From NCBI GenBank assembly GCA_943787405.1, contig CALSMH010000003.1:290218-354217 (forward strand): 64,000 nt of DNA, read 5' to 3'. A program made the translations under genes and the position numbers. Source of the DNA: an uncultured Nitrosomonadaceae bacterium. GTDB taxonomy: Bacteria > Pseudomonadota > Gammaproteobacteria > Burkholderiales > Nitrosomonadaceae. Below the pieces are notes generated by a model. That model was not told the origin of the DNA. It saw only the letters and a list, made by a program, of their open reading frames with translations, and ran no database searches. Below, in pieces: positions 38,689-49,980 of this stretch; the first letter of the stretch is position 1; each line of letters begins with the position of its first letter.

Positions 38689-39579
38689 TTATTTATCTGA
38701 GAAGATACCAGTTGAAAGATATCGGTCGCCACGATCACATGCTATAAAAACAATTACAGAATTCTCTATATCAGAAGAAAGGTGAAGAGCTGCAGCTAAA
38801 GCTCCACCTGAGGAAACCCCTGCAAATATCCCTTCTTCTCTAGCTAAACGTCGGGTAGATTCCTCCGCCTCATCCTGAGAGACAAGCATTATTTTATCTA
38901 TCTGATTCGCATCATAAATCTTCGGCAAATACGCTTCTGGCCATTTCCTAATCCCAGGAATTTGGGCACCTTCTATAGGTTGCACTCCAATAATCTGGAT
39001 TGACTGATTCATTTCCCTAAAATATTTGGAGCAACCCATAATTGTACCTGTCGTTCCCATGCTGCTTACAAAATGAGTAATTTTACCCCTAGTATCATTC
39101 CAGATTTCTGGTGCTGTACTTTCGTAATGCGCTAATGGATTATCAGAATTAGAGAATTGATTAAGAATAATTCCACGCCCTGATTTGCTCATATGTTCTG
39201 CTATATCTCTAGCTTCCTCCATTCCACCCTCTTTGGAGTTCAGCACAATCTCTGCACCATACGCGCTCATGGACTGGCGTCGTTCCACACTAAGATGCTC
39301 TGGCATTACTAATATCATTCGATAGCCGAGCATTGCAGAGACCATCGCTAAAGCTATACCAGTATTTCCACTAGTCGCCTCAATGAGCGTGTCCCCTGGT
39401 TTAATTTCTCCACGCTTCTGCGCATTTAAAATCATTGACAAGGCTGGTCGATCTTTTACAGAACCAGCAGGGTTGTTCCCTTCCAGTTTAGCCAACAAAA
39501 TATTACTAGTCTTACCAGGCAAGCGTTGGAGCCTTACCAGAGGTGTATTGCCGACAAAATTTTCGATGGTTTTGAGCAT
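38689..39579 (-). CDS. cysM: Cysteine synthase B CysM
   Basis: PLP-dependent O-acetylserine sulfhydrylase of 296 aa. The Schiff-base lysine is Lys42 in NPAGSVKDRPAL; EATSGNTGIALAM and SSMGTTGTIMGCSKYF bind substrate and phosphate. The RLPGKTSN-type N-terminus and overall length favour CysM, which can use thiosulfate, over CysK. Confidence 0.94.
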   Translation of the reverse strand: MLKTIENFVGNTPLVRLQRLPGKTSNILLAKLEGNNPAGSVKDRPALSMILNAQKRGEIKPGDTLIEATSGNTGIALAMVSAMLGYRMILVMPEHLSVERRQSMSAYGAEIVLNSKEGGMEEARDIAEHMSKSGRGIILNQFSNSDNPLAHYESTAPEIWNDTRGKITHFVSSMGTTGTIMGCSKYFREMNQSIQIIGVQPIEGAQIPGIRKWPEAYLPKIYDANQIDKIMLVSQDEAEESTRRLAREEGIFAGVSSGGALAAALHLSSDIENSVIVFIACDRGDRYLSTGIFSDK

Positions 39580-39602
39580 TATTTTTTACTTATAAATAAA
39601 AT

Positions 39603-40913
39603 CTATTCGTCTTCCTGAACTATTAAACGTTTTTCTGGGAACCAAACACTGAAAGAACTACCCTTCCCTGGTTCACTAATAATTTCCAAATGAGCCTGGT
39701 GGCGGCTAAGTATATGTTTAACAATTGCCAGCCCTAAACCGGTGCCACCAGTTCCTCGTGAACGACTAAGATCTACTCGGTAAAAACGTTCAGCCAAGCG
39801 CGGAATATGTTCCTGATCAATACCAATACCAGTATCCTGCACAACAAAAACACCTTTACCATTTTGACAGCTCCACCTCAAGTCAACTTTCCCTCCGTCA
39901 GAAGTATAGCGTATGGCGTTACTGACAAGATTACTAAACGCACTTCGTAATTCATCTGCGCTCCCCCATAACTTTACATCAGTATCAAGAGTAAGGTTAA
40001 TATGATGGCGCCCTACACTTAAAGACTCCGCCTCATGATACAACTCATACAATATCTCAGTCACGTTAATATTTTCTTCCCGTATCTGATTCTGTGTATT
40101 CTCAAGTCGTGACAGCGTCAATAAATCTTCTACTAGGCGCTGCATACGACCGGCCTGATCAGTCATCAGGGTAAGGGCTCGCTTACCCATCTCAGAAGAG
40201 ATCCAGCTTTCTTCTGACGCGGTTTCAAAAAAACCACTTATCACTGTTAGTGGCGTACGAAGTTCATGTGAAACGTTCGCAACAAAATCTCTCCTCATCG
40301 TTTCGACTCCTTCAAGACTTGTAATATCGCGACTTATTAGTAATTTTTGCTTATTTCCATATGGCACAAATTGTAGAGAGAGAATCAGCTCCTGATGCCT
40401 CTTTTGCTTGACCACCAGAGGTTCACTATAATCATGAGTTAACAAATACTCAGCAAACTGCGGCTGCCGTACCAGGAAAGTAATTTGTTGAGCAGCATCT
40501 TTTTTAGAGTCAATGCCAAAATGATTTTCAGCAACTGGATTACACCATTCGATACGATCTGATTCATCCAAAATTGTCACGCCTTCCGGCATTGCAGAGG
40601 TAGCACGCCGAAGACGTTCAAGTGCTAGACTTAACTGTTGCTGGCTTTGACTCTGATTCCGCATAAGACGAGCTAGTCGTGCAAAAACGTCACCCCATGC
40701 GCCCGAACCATCAGGCAAAGTAGCCGACGTAGGGTCAGGAATCTGTAGCCATCTGTCCAGGGACATTAAATAATGTAGATGATAAATAACAAATAACAAT
40801 AATGCCGTGCTATAGAATAATAGCGCGATGACAATATCAAGAATCAACCATAGGCTACCTGCTATAACAGTAGCCAAAATAACCATTAATAAACTTCCTG
40901 AGAAACGGTGCAC
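39603..40913 (-). CDS. phoR: Phosphate regulon sensor kinase PhoR
   Basis: Membrane histidine kinase of 436 aa: two hydrophobic segments at about 7-45, a linker, a PAS domain (about 95-200, MPEGVTILDESDRIEWCNP), the dimerisation helix with phospho-acceptor His216 in NVSHELRTPLTVISG, and a HATPase with NAIRYTSDGG and GGTGLGLAIVKHI. It lacks a large periplasmic domain, as PhoR does. It follows phoB by 54 bases. The pst and phoU genes are not adjacent. Confidence 0.93.
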   Translation of the reverse strand: MHRFSGSLLMVILATVIAGSLWLILDIVIALLFYSTALLLFVIYHLHYLMSLDRWLQIPDPTSATLPDGSGAWGDVFARLARLMRNQSQSQQQLSLALERLRRATSAMPEGVTILDESDRIEWCNPVAENHFGIDSKKDAAQQITFLVRQPQFAEYLLTHDYSEPLVVKQKRHQELILSLQFVPYGNKQKLLISRDITSLEGVETMRRDFVANVSHELRTPLTVISGFFETASEESWISSEMGKRALTLMTDQAGRMQRLVEDLLTLSRLENTQNQIREENINVTEILYELYHEAESLSVGRHHINLTLDTDVKLWGSADELRSAFSNLVSNAIRYTSDGGKVDLRWSCQNGKGVFVVQDTGIGIDQEHIPRLAERFYRVDLSRSRGTGGTGLGLAIVKHILSRHQAHLEIISEPGKGSSFSVWFPEKRLIVQEDE

Positions 40914-40967
40914 GTAATTTATTCCAAAGAATAAAATTGAATTATCATTTCTATATTATCCCATACC

Positions 40968-41660
40968 CTATGCCCTACCAACAGACAGACGATAGCCTGC
41001 TCCTCTTACAGTTTGTACTAATCCGTCTTTACCAACCGGCTCCAGTATCTTACGTAATCTTCTTATATGTACATCAACTGTACGATCCTCAACAAAAACA
41101 TGATCTCCCCACACTCCATCAAGTAATTGTGAACGTGAGTGTACTCGCTCTGTATGAGTCATTAAAAAATATAACAACCGAAACTCTGTAGGGCCTAATA
41201 TCACCTCATGATCATTTACAGTCACACGATGCGTAACCGGATCAAGCCTTAATTCACTGATTTCAACAATATCATCAGCTGATTCTGGTGAACGTCGTCG
41301 TAAAACTGCCTTAATTCGGGCAACCAACTCACGGGTAGAAAATGGCTTGGTAATGTAGTCATCTGCGCCTATCTCCAACCCCGATATTTTATCGCATTCC
41401 TCTGAGCGTGCAGTAAGCATAATGATGGGAATGTTTTTAGTTCTAGGGGCTCGCCGCAGTATTTTTGCTAATTCAATTCCACTCATTCCGGGTAGCATCC
41501 AGTCAAGTAATACTAAATCAGGCAGTACATCATTCACTAATTTCATTGCCTGCTCTGCATCCCCTGCACAGAATGTTTTATGGCCTGCTTGTCGCAAACC
41601 ATACGAAATCAATTCCTGAATTCCTGGTTCATCCTCTACAACTAATATAGTTGCTGCCAT
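40968..41660 (-). CDS. phoB: Phosphate regulon response regulator PhoB
   Basis: OmpR-type regulator of 230 aa. The receiver domain has acidic pocket Asp10/Glu11, phospho-acceptor Asp53 in LVLLDWMLPGMSG, and the K in DDYITKPFSTREL. The winged-helix DNA-binding domain (about 130-230) has RLLYFLMTHTERVHSRSQLL and VDVHIRRLRKIL. Partner of phoR downstream on the same strand. No Pho box is obvious upstream. Confidence 0.94.
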   Translation of the reverse strand: MAATILVVEDEPGIQELISYGLRQAGHKTFCAGDAEQAMKLVNDVLPDLVLLDWMLPGMSGIELAKILRRAPRTKNIPIIMLTARSEECDKISGLEIGADDYITKPFSTRELVARIKAVLRRRSPESADDIVEISELRLDPVTHRVTVNDHEVILGPTEFRLLYFLMTHTERVHSRSQLLDGVWGDHVFVEDRTVDVHIRRLRKILEPVGKDGLVQTVRGAGYRLSVGRA

Positions 41661-41882
41661 TTACACTTTCCTTTAATAATCTGGAAATACTATTTTAGTA
41701 CTGTAATGACTTAAAAAAATAAATATTTTTATGAGAGATGTTTTTGTATCTGTTCTTGTATCGTGAATTTATACTGTCGAGCCTCGGATGGCTTGGATAA
41801 ATTCTAGGTCCTATGTTTAACAGATTAGCAGCACAAAAATATTAAACACATCAAGCAGAAGCTTACTGTACTTTATTTTTTC

Positions 41883-44711
41883 TTACTCAACCGGCATATT
41901 AAGCACTGTTCTGAGATAATTTCCTGTAAAACTAGCCTTATGTTCTGTAACCTCCTCTGGGGGACCTTCAACAAGAATTTGACCACCAGTATTACCTCCT
42001 TCAGGACCAAGGTCAATAATCCAATCTGAAGTTTTAATTACATCAAGATTATGCTCAATTACTACTACTGTATTTCCATGGTCTCGTAATCTATGTAGCA
42101 CTTTTAACAACATATCTATATCTTGGAAATGTAATCCGGTAGTAGGCTCATCAAGTATGTACAAGGTACGTCCTGTATCACGCTTCGAAAGCTCTAGCGA
42201 TAATTTCACGCGCTGAGCCTCGCCTCCTGAGAGTGTTGTCGCAGACTGTCCTAGTGTAATGTAACCTAGTCCCACGTCTAATAAAGTTCTCAATTTACGA
42301 GCTAAAACTGGCACCTGAGCAAAAAACTCATACGCCTGCTCAACTGTCATTTGTAAAATCTCAATAATATTCTTGTTCTTATACTTAATTTCAAGTGTCT
42401 CTCGGTTATAACGCTTACCATGACAAACATCACACGATACATATATGTCTGGCAAAAAATGCATTTCTACTTTAATCAGGCCATCTCCCTGACAGGCCTC
42501 ACAGCGACCACCTTTGACATTAAAAGAGAATCGGCCAGGACTATAACCACGCTCACGGGCCTGAGGAACGCCTGCAAATAATTCTCTGATAGGAGTAAAT
42601 AAACCAGTATAAGTTGCTGGATTAGATCGTGGGGTTCGCCCAATCGGGCTCTGATCCATGTTGATAACTTTATCAAAGAAAGCTGTTCCTTCAATAGACT
42701 CATAAGGTGCAGGCTCTACATTACTACCATATAGGTGTCGTGCCATAGCATGATAAAGAGTATTATTAATAAGTGTAGATTTACCGGAGCCAGATACTCC
42801 TGTAACACAAACAAACAGTCCTATAGGCAGATTTAAATTTACATTCTTTAGATTATTGCCTGAAGCTCCTGTGATTAACAGCCAACGGTCATCCTTAGGC
42901 TTAACTCTCTTTTCAGGTAACTCAATATCCAGCTCACCTGAAATATATTTCCCAGTAAGGGAATCTTTATTTTTATGAATGGCCTCTGGGTCTCCCTGGG
43001 CAACGATAAATCCGCCGTGCTCACCTGCACCAGGACCCATGTCTACAACATAATCAGCAGAAAGTATGGCATCTCGATCATGCTCTACAACAATCACACT
43101 ATTACCAAGATCACGTAAATTTTTGAGAGTGTCTAAGAGACGCTCATTGTCTCGCTGATGCAGCCCAATGGAAGGTTCATCTAATACATACATTACACCA
43201 GTCAGCCCTGACCCAATCTGGCTTGCCAATCGAATACGCTGTGACTCACCGCCTGACAGCGTATCAGCAGATCGATCTAATGAAAGGTAATCAAGTCCGA
43301 CATTATTTAGAAATTGTAAGCGACTAGAAATTTCATTGATAATTCGTTCTGCAATGGAACGTTTGTGGCCGGTAAGCTCTATTTGATCAAAATAATCCCT
43401 CGCTTGTTTGAGTGGTAATCTACTAATTTCATAAATGGCCTTCCCTCCAACCTTAACATTACGAGCTTCACGGCAAAGACGAGTGCCTTCACATTCGGGA
43501 CAGGTCTGGGAATTTAAATATTTTGCCAGCTCTTCACGAACCGCTAATGAATCTGTCTCTTTATATCGACGCTCCAGACTAGGGACAACACCTTCAAAAG
43601 AATGCTCTTTCTTAGTCTTAGAACCGTTTCCATTTAAATAAAAAAATAAGATCTTCTCTTTTCCTGATCCTTTCAGGATAATATTTTGAATATTAGGAGA
43701 AAGTTCCTCAAACGGCGTTTCGAGATCAAAGCTATAGTGCTTCGAGAGTCCCTCTAATATCTGAAAATAGAATTGATTGCGCCGGTCCCAACCCTTAATT
43801 GCACCAGATGCTAACGATAAATGAGGGAAGGCAACAACACGCTTAGGGTCAATAAAAGTCATTTGCCCAAGGCCATCACATTCTTTACATGCTCCCATCG
43901 GATTATTAAAGGAGAATAATCTTGGCTCTAGTTCTGGCAGAGAATAACTACACATGGGGCAACTAAATTTGGCAGAAAAGAGATGCTCCTGACCAGAATC
44001 CATCTCTACAGCTAATGCCCTGCCATCAGCATGGCGTAGCGCCGTCTCAAATGACTCTGCAAGACGTTGCTTGCAATCTAATGAAACTTTTAGCCTATCC
44101 ACTACTATTTCTACAGTGTGCTTCTTAGTTTTCTGTAATTTTGGCAAATCGTCAATTTCATAAATCTTTCCGTCAATCCTTAGACGTACGAAGCCTTGTG
44201 CACTTAACTCATCAAACAAATCTGTTTGTTCCCCTTTGCGCCCTACTACAAGGGGAGAAAGAATCATTAGCTTCGTATCTTGTGGAAGCTGCAATACATG
44301 ATCCACCATTTGCGAAACGCTTTGAGCTACCAAGGTGGTCTGGTGATCTGGGCACTGTGGATCACCAATACGAGCAAATAATAAACGCATATAATCATGA
44401 ATTTCAGTTACAGTCCCAACTGTAGAGCGGGGATTATGCGAGGTTGTTTTCTGTTCTATGGCTATGGCAGGAGAAAGCCCTTCGATCAGATCTACATCTG
44501 GCTTCTCCATTAGCTTAAGAAATTGCCTAGCATAGGCTGAGAGAGATTCTACATAGCGCCGCTGACCTTCTGCATAAAGCGTATCAAATGCAAGTGAAGA
44601 TTTACCTGATCCTGATAACCCAGTAACCACGATTAATTTATTACGTGGCAAATCAATACTGATGTTTTTCAGGTTGTGAGTACGTGAACCACGAATTTTG
44701 ATAAGTTCCAT
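41883..44711 (-). CDS. uvrA: Excinuclease ABC subunit A UvrA
   Basis: Nucleotide-excision repair damage sensor of 942 aa. It has two ABC modules: first Walker [10 protein letters not shown] at residues 31-39, second [15 protein letters not shown]. Zinc motifs include [13 protein letters not shown] and [14 protein letters not shown], and both signature motifs ([27 protein letters not shown]) are intact. Divergent from the MFS-ssb pair, a standard betaproteobacterial arrangement. Confidence 0.98.
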   Translation of the reverse strand: MELIKIRGSRTHNLKNISIDLPRNKLIVVTGLSGSGKSSLAFDTLYAEGQRRYVESLSAYARQFLKLMEKPDVDLIEGLSPAIAIEQKTTSHNPRSTVGTVTEIHDYMRLLFARIGDPQCPDHQTTLVAQSVSQMVDHVLQLPQDTKLMILSPLVVGRKGEQTDLFDELSAQGFVRLRIDGKIYEIDDLPKLQKTKKHTVEIVVDRLKVSLDCKQRLAESFETALRHADGRALAVEMDSGQEHLFSAKFSCPMCSYSLPELEPRLFSFNNPMGACKECDGLGQMTFIDPKRVVAFPHLSLASGAIKGWDRRNQFYFQILEGLSKHYSFDLETPFEELSPNIQNIILKGSGKEKILFFYLNGNGSKTKKEHSFEGVVPSLERRYKETDSLAVREELAKYLNSQTCPECEGTRLCREARNVKVGGKAIYEISRLPLKQARDYFDQIELTGHKRSIAERIINEISSRLQFLNNVGLDYLSLDRSADTLSGGESQRIRLASQIGSGLTGVMYVLDEPSIGLHQRDNERLLDTLKNLRDLGNSVIVVEHDRDAILSADYVVDMGPGAGEHGGFIVAQGDPEAIHKNKDSLTGKYISGELDIELPEKRVKPKDDRWLLITGASGNNLKNVNLNLPIGLFVCVTGVSGSGKSTLINNTLYHAMARHLYGSNVEPAPYESIEGTAFFDKVINMDQSPIGRTPRSNPATYTGLFTPIRELFAGVPQARERGYSPGRFSFNVKGGRCEACQGDGLIKVEMHFLPDIYVSCDVCHGKRYNRETLEIKYKNKNIIEILQMTVEQAYEFFAQVPVLARKLRTLLDVGLGYITLGQSATTLSGGEAQRVKLSLELSKRDTGRTLYILDEPTTGLHFQDIDMLLKVLHRLRDHGNTVVVIEHNLDVIKTSDWIIDLGPEGGNTGGQILVEGPPEEVTEHKASFTGNYLRTVLNMPVE

Positions 44712-44777
44712 CGGCTACCTAAGCGCTGAGCAACCTGCTAATATACCCAACTTTCCTGTAATGTCCTAATCTGATTA

Positions 44778-46163
44778 ATGACTTCCTCTCCATCTTCTGA
44801 AAAAATGTCTCCAGTTGAGATCCGAGCTACTGCCGGTTTAGCGGCAGTCTATGGATTACGTATGTTTGGAATGTTCATTATTCTCCCAGTGTTTGCGTTT
44901 TATGCAGAAAGCCTACCCGGAGAGAACAATTACACACTAATCGGTATTGCACTTGGCGCTTACGGACTTACTCAGGCAATATTTCAAATCCCTTTTGGTT
45001 GGCTATCCGATCGTATCGGGCGTAAACCAGTTATCTATTTTGGTTTAATTCTATTTGCCTTGGGAAGCTTTATAGCCGCTTCTTCTGAAGATATCTACTG
45101 GGTAATCTTTGGCCGTATTGTGCAAGGTTCTGGTGCAATCTCGGCAGCAATAATGGCACTAGCTGCCGACCTTACCCGTGAAGAGCACCGTACCAAAGCT
45201 ATGGCCTCAATTGGAATGACCATTGGCACTGTATTTGCTCTCTCGCTCATCATTGCACCCGCACTAAATCGCCTGATAGGAGTACCAGGGATTTTTATTA
45301 TGACAGGAATACTTGCATTACTAGCTATCTTAGTAGTCTACAAGATTATTCCTAATCCGCAGCTTTGCCGCTTCCATTCAGATACTGAGGCAGCTCCCGC
45401 ACGTTTCATCAATGTATTACAAGACCCTGAATTATTACGCCTAAATTATGGTGTATTTACGCTACATGCCACACTTATGGCACTTTGGCTTGTAGTTCCG
45501 ATTTCACTACGAAAAGCTGGATTAGAAGTAGATGATCATTGGCAAATATATTTACCGGTATTGGTCATCTCCATGTTACTCATTATTCCGGCAATCATCT
45601 ATTCCGAAAAGAAAGTTAAGCTTAAACCAGTATTTTCGATAGCAGTATTTCTGTTATTAGTAAGCCAGGGTCTATTAACGCTCACTCTTGACTCTATACC
45701 AGGCATGGCAATCGCGCTGCTGGTATTTTTTGCTGCATTTAACCTTCTTGAAGCCAGTCTGCCATCTCTTATTTCAAAAATTTCTCCGGTAGGTGCTAAA
45801 GGAACAGCCATTGGCGTATATAGCAGCATCCAGTTCTTAGGAGCATTTACTGGGGCAACTGCGGGAGGCTTTTTATATGAGCATCATGGCAGCCCAGCAT
45901 TATTTGCATTTTGTGGCACACTACTGGCATTATGGTTAGTGCTTGCTATTACTATGAAAGCTCCTGCAGCTGTACGTACAAAGATGTACCATGTACAGGA
46001 AATGGAAACAGGTAAAGCAAATGAATTATCACGTGAGCTGGCATCTCTGAACGGTGTTCATGAAGCCTTAGTACTGGCTAGCGAGGGAGTCGCTTATCTA
46101 AAGGTAGACATGAAGGGTTTTGATGAAGAAAGAGCTTTTCAAATACTAGAGGGGGAAGAATAA
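44778..46163 (+). CDS. YajR-like MFS transporter
   Basis: Major facilitator of 461 aa with twelve hydrophobic segments. Motif A is GWLSDRIGRKP near residue 75. The last 60-70 residues form a soluble tail (NELSRELASLNGVHEALVLA) like the C-terminal YAM domain of E. coli YajR. Substrate unknown. It lies 67 bases from uvrA, divergent, and its stop codon is followed directly by the ssb ATG. Confidence 0.88.
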   Translation: MTSSPSSEKMSPVEIRATAGLAAVYGLRMFGMFIILPVFAFYAESLPGENNYTLIGIALGAYGLTQAIFQIPFGWLSDRIGRKPVIYFGLILFALGSFIAASSEDIYWVIFGRIVQGSGAISAAIMALAADLTREEHRTKAMASIGMTIGTVFALSLIIAPALNRLIGVPGIFIMTGILALLAILVVYKIIPNPQLCRFHSDTEAAPARFINVLQDPELLRLNYGVFTLHATLMALWLVVPISLRKAGLEVDDHWQIYLPVLVISMLLIIPAIIYSEKKVKLKPVFSIAVFLLLVSQGLLTLTLDSIPGMAIALLVFFAAFNLLEASLPSLISKISPVGAKGTAIGVYSSIQFLGAFTGATAGGFLYEHHGSPALFAFCGTLLALWLVLAITMKAPAAVRTKMYHVQEMETGKANELSRELASLNGVHEALVLASEGVAYLKVDMKGFDEERAFQILEGEE

Positions 46164-46631
46164 ATGGCATCAGTAAACAAGGTCATACTCATTGGAAATC
46201 TTGGCAAAGACCCAGATATTCGTTACATGCCTGGTGGTGATGCAGTCGCCAACATCACATTGGCAACTTCTGAAACCTGGAAAGATAAAACAGGTGCAAG
46301 ACAAGAGAAAACTGAATGGCACCGTGTAACTTTTTATAGAAAACTTGCCGAGATTGTAGGTGAATACCTAAAGAAGGGTAACTCCGTCTATGTTGAGGGT
46401 AGACTGGAGACTCGTAAATGGACAGATAAAACAGGTGCGGACCGGTACACAACTGAAATCATTGCAAATGAAATGAGAATGCTGGGCAGTAAATCTGGGG
46501 GCAGTAGCTCTGAGGGAGAAAATAAGAATAATAAAACTACACCTCCAAAAGATAGCGCCACAAGTAATAATAACACCGCGAGTACTACTAATAGTGGGTT
46601 TGGAGATATGGATGACGATATACCATTTTAA
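46164..46631 (+). CDS. ssb: Single-stranded DNA-binding protein Ssb
   Basis: Protein of 155 aa. The OB fold (1-110) has [19 protein letters not shown] and [13 protein letters not shown] Gly/Ser/Asn/Thr linker and the acidic tip DMDDDIPF, which recruits partner proteins, complete it. The ATG abuts the MFS stop (TAA ATG), so the pair is cotranscribed. Confidence 0.97.
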   Translation: MASVNKVILIGNLGKDPDIRYMPGGDAVANITLATSETWKDKTGARQEKTEWHRVTFYRKLAEIVGEYLKKGNSVYVEGRLETRKWTDKTGADRYTTEIIANEMRMLGSKSGGSSSEGENKNNKTTPPKDSATSNNNTASTTNSGFGDMDDDIPF

Positions 46632-46744
46632 AAATAATTGTTGATATGGTTTTAATTAGCACCTTTAAAGCCCGCCTCTCTATTTAGAACTCGGATTTTT
46701 TATTTTATAGATTCCTAAAATGGCGTCTGTGCTAGGTCCCATTT

Positions 46745-49252
46745 CTAGCTAACTCTCCTAAGCACCGTAATAGGCGGACTTGTTAATGCACTACGTGTCC
46801 CTAGCATTCCAGCGGCTACTACGCCGATGACCCCAACAAATAATCCTATCAGCCATATCCATATATTAAAGGTGTAAGGCAAATTTAATGTAAACCTTCC
46901 AATAGCATAACCCAATGCACTTGCTCCCATTGAAGCAAATAGTCCGGATAAACTACCGAGTATTGAAAATTCAACTATCCAGGCGCTAATTAATTGATTC
47001 CGCTTTGCTCCCAAAGTACGGAATATTGCAGCCTCATGAATACGCTCATCTTGAGTAGAGATGACTGCCGCATACAATACTATTAGTCCAGATAAAAGTG
47101 TAAACAAGAAAACAAATTCAATTGCTTTAGTTACTTGCTCAATGACTTTTTGTACCTGTGCGATAATAGTTGCCACATCTATAACTAGAAAATTTGGAAA
47201 GGCTATAACCAATTGGCTCATCATATCCATCCGGTCTTGTGGCAAATAGAAACTAGTAATATAGCTTGTTGGATATTCCTCCAATACACCTGGTGGCGTT
47301 ACTGCAAAGAAATTAACGCGGAATGAATCCCAATCTACTTTTCGTATGCTACTCACCTCAGCAGAAAAAGTACTGCCCGCAATATCGAAAGTTAACGTAT
47401 CCCCTAATTTCACTCCAATTGCTTTTGCAACACCTTGCTCCAAAGACAGGACTGTTTTCCCCTTATCTATAGCCTGCCACCATTCTCCATCTATAATCTG
47501 ATTATCGCTCCGTATCTCATTTGCCCACGAAAGATTAAACTCGCGTTTCAATAATCTTTGTGCCCGCGTATTTGAATAATTATCCGGCACTACTATGCTG
47601 CCATTAATAGAGGTTATCCGGCCTCGTACCATTGGATATACAGAGGGCTGCATTACATCGTTTTGTTTAAAAAATTCTTGCAACGGCTCCAGCTGATTTT
47701 CCTGAATATTTACTAAAAAATGATTAGGTGCATCTGATGGAAGGGTGGTATGCCAGTTTTGTAGTAAATCACCACGAATCAGTGTCAATGTCAGCAGGGC
47801 CATCAATCCTAGCCCAAGTGCCACAACTTGTACCACACTGCTGTTAGCACGTCTCCATATACTAGCTAGCCCATATTTCCATGTTCCTCCTGCTTTACTA
47901 CGGACGCCTGAAATAGCTTTTATTAAAAGAAACCCAAGTAAACCAAAAACTACTATTGCAACAATAAATCCGATCATGACTGAAAGCCCTAGGCGCGCAT
48001 CACCAGCCTTCCACAGAAATAATACTGCCAATGCACTAAACCCTAGTGCATAGCCTGTCAAGCTATGAGCATTGGAGACACCAATGTCGCGTCGTAGCAC
48101 ACGCAATGCGGGCACACTGCGCAAATTAAGCAAAGGAGGCAAAGCGAAGCCTAGCAATAGCACTAGACCAACTAAAATTCCTTGTATGAAAGGAAACAAA
48201 CTCGGCCAAGGCAATTCAACCGTTATCATTGCAGAGAGCCAATAGACCAAAGCCTCCTGGGCAAGAAGCCCTAATAAGCACCCCATAACACTCGCAACTA
48301 GGCCAAGTATAATGAAATGATATAGGTACAGATACAATACTTCATTCTGTCTTGCGCCCAGACAACGCATAATTGCACAACTATCCAAATGGCGCATGGT
48401 GAATCGGCGAGCTGCAAGTGCTATAGCCGCCGCTGCCAACACTACGCTCGCCATAGCAGCAAGACTTAAAAATTTTTCTGACCGTTCAAGTGCCGATTTA
48501 ATTTCAGGACGAGCGTCACGAATACCTAGAATCCTTTCTCCTGACGTCAAATTAGGCTGTAGCCAGCTCCGTAAAGTTCTTATCAAACCCGCATTACCAC
48601 TAACCAGTAAACGATATGAAATACGACTACCTTGCTGTATTAACCCAGTTGCGGGAAGATCAATTGCATTGATCAATAGCCGTGGCCCAAGGTTTATGAA
48701 GCCGATTGAATAATCTGGCTCCAGGGTAATCTGTGAAGCCACAATTAGGTGCGCGTCCCCAACCTCAATAACATCCCCTTTTTTGAGCGCAAGACGAGCT
48801 GCAAGTTTCTCACCCACCCACACTGAACCAGGAGATGGAATTCCATTAGCGACATAATCATTTCTAAATGAAATAGCCTTACCAATGTCATCTGTAATAC
48901 GTAATTCACCTCGCAATGGATAACCAGCGGTTACTGCCTTTATCCCAACCAGAATATTGTCTTCTCCTTTCACTACCATACTAGGAAACTTAAGTGAGCT
49001 AGAAGTATTTAGTCCAAGCTTTACTGCCTCTCCTGTATAACGCTGTGAAAGGGGGTGATCAGAAACAATAACAAGATCAGCACCAAGCAACTGATTTCCC
49101 TGACGAGAAAGAGCCAACTGCACCCGGTCAGTAAAGAACCCTACTGTGGTCATCCCTCCCACTGAAATTACCAGTGCAAATATCAGCACATGTAATTCAC
49201 CTGCACGCAAATCACGATACAGCAAACGTAAAGAAAGTTTAAAAGAATTCAT
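46745..49252 (-). CDS. FtsX/MacB-type ABC permease (YbbP-like)
   Basis: Protein of 835 aa with an N-terminal membrane anchor, two FtsX domains each with a four-helix set, and large extracytoplasmic MacB-like domains. MTTVGFFTDRVQLALSRQGN near residue 34 and IFRTLGAKRNQLISAW near residue 745 are typical. Together with the ATPase gene upstream (41 bases) and the divergent tesA, it matches the E. coli ybbA-ybbP/tesA locus. A mechanotransmission or lipoprotein-handling role is plausible; the substrate is unknown. Confidence 0.9.
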   Translation of the reverse strand: MNSFKLSLRLLYRDLRAGELHVLIFALVISVGGMTTVGFFTDRVQLALSRQGNQLLGADLVIVSDHPLSQRYTGEAVKLGLNTSSSLKFPSMVVKGEDNILVGIKAVTAGYPLRGELRITDDIGKAISFRNDYVANGIPSPGSVWVGEKLAARLALKKGDVIEVGDAHLIVASQITLEPDYSIGFINLGPRLLINAIDLPATGLIQQGSRISYRLLVSGNAGLIRTLRSWLQPNLTSGERILGIRDARPEIKSALERSEKFLSLAAMASVVLAAAAIALAARRFTMRHLDSCAIMRCLGARQNEVLYLYLYHFIILGLVASVMGCLLGLLAQEALVYWLSAMITVELPWPSLFPFIQGILVGLVLLLGFALPPLLNLRSVPALRVLRRDIGVSNAHSLTGYALGFSALAVLFLWKAGDARLGLSVMIGFIVAIVVFGLLGFLLIKAISGVRSKAGGTWKYGLASIWRRANSSVVQVVALGLGLMALLTLTLIRGDLLQNWHTTLPSDAPNHFLVNIQENQLEPLQEFFKQNDVMQPSVYPMVRGRITSINGSIVVPDNYSNTRAQRLLKREFNLSWANEIRSDNQIIDGEWWQAIDKGKTVLSLEQGVAKAIGVKLGDTLTFDIAGSTFSAEVSSIRKVDWDSFRVNFFAVTPPGVLEEYPTSYITSFYLPQDRMDMMSQLVIAFPNFLVIDVATIIAQVQKVIEQVTKAIEFVFLFTLLSGLIVLYAAVISTQDERIHEAAIFRTLGAKRNQLISAWIVEFSILGSLSGLFASMGASALGYAIGRFTLNLPYTFNIWIWLIGLFVGVIGVVAAGMLGTRSALTSPPITVLRRVS

Positions 49253-49293
49253 GAAACATATTTTATCGCTTAGAATTTAGTTGATATAGCCAA

Positions 49294-49980
49294 TTAATCT
49301 TCAATTCTTCCACTAGCCAATTGAATTTGTCTTGTACAACGACTAGAAATAGATTCATCATGTGTTACCAGAATTAAAGTAGTCCCTCTCTCACGATTAA
49401 GCTCGAACATAAGGTCTACAATCTGATCTCCGGTAGATGAGTCTAAATTACCAGTAGGTTCATCAGCTAGCAGTAATTTTGGATGTGTAACATATGCTCG
49501 TGCAATAGCTACACGTTGTTGCTCCCCACCGGAAAGCTGCTTTGGATAATGATTAACACGGGCCTCTAACCCTACACGCCCAAGTAATTCAAGCGCGATC
49601 TTACGTGCATCACTTATACCTGTTAGCTCTAATGGCAACATTACATTCTCAATTGCTGTAAGCACAGACAGCAATTGAAATGATTGAAATACAAAGCCAA
49701 GCAGGTAGCCACGCAATTCAGCTCTCCCATCTTCACTCAATGAGAAAATATCTTCTCCATTAAGGTACACTTTCCCACTGGAAGGGATATCAAGTCCTGC
49801 CAGCAAACCCAACAGTGTAGATTTCCCTGACCCAGAAGCCCCTACAATTGATACAGCTTCACCAATACTCACTTCCAAATTAATATCCTGCAGAATAGTA
49901 AGTTGAGTATCACTACTTTTTACATGTTTAGTCAGAGAAATTGCTTGTACAATAGGATTTATAATTAAACTATTTGCCAT
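49294..49980 (-). CDS. ABC transporter ATP-binding protein (YbbA-like)
   Basis: ATPase of 228 aa of the LolD/MacB type. Walker [11 protein letters not shown] (about residue 43), signature [15 protein letters not shown], Walker B LLLADEP and H-loop VTHDESIS are all intact. It pairs with the FtsX-type permease downstream. Its ATG (complement of 49978-49980) overlaps the tesA ATG on the other strand, so its promoter must lie within tesA. Confidence 0.93.
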   Translation of the reverse strand: MANSLIINPIVQAISLTKHVKSSDTQLTILQDINLEVSIGEAVSIVGASGSGKSTLLGLLAGLDIPSSGKVYLNGEDIFSLSEDGRAELRGYLLGFVFQSFQLLSVLTAIENVMLPLELTGISDARKIALELLGRVGLEARVNHYPKQLSGGEQQRVAIARAYVTHPKLLLADEPTGNLDSSTGDQIVDLMFELNRERGTTLILVTHDESISSRCTRQIQLASGRIED

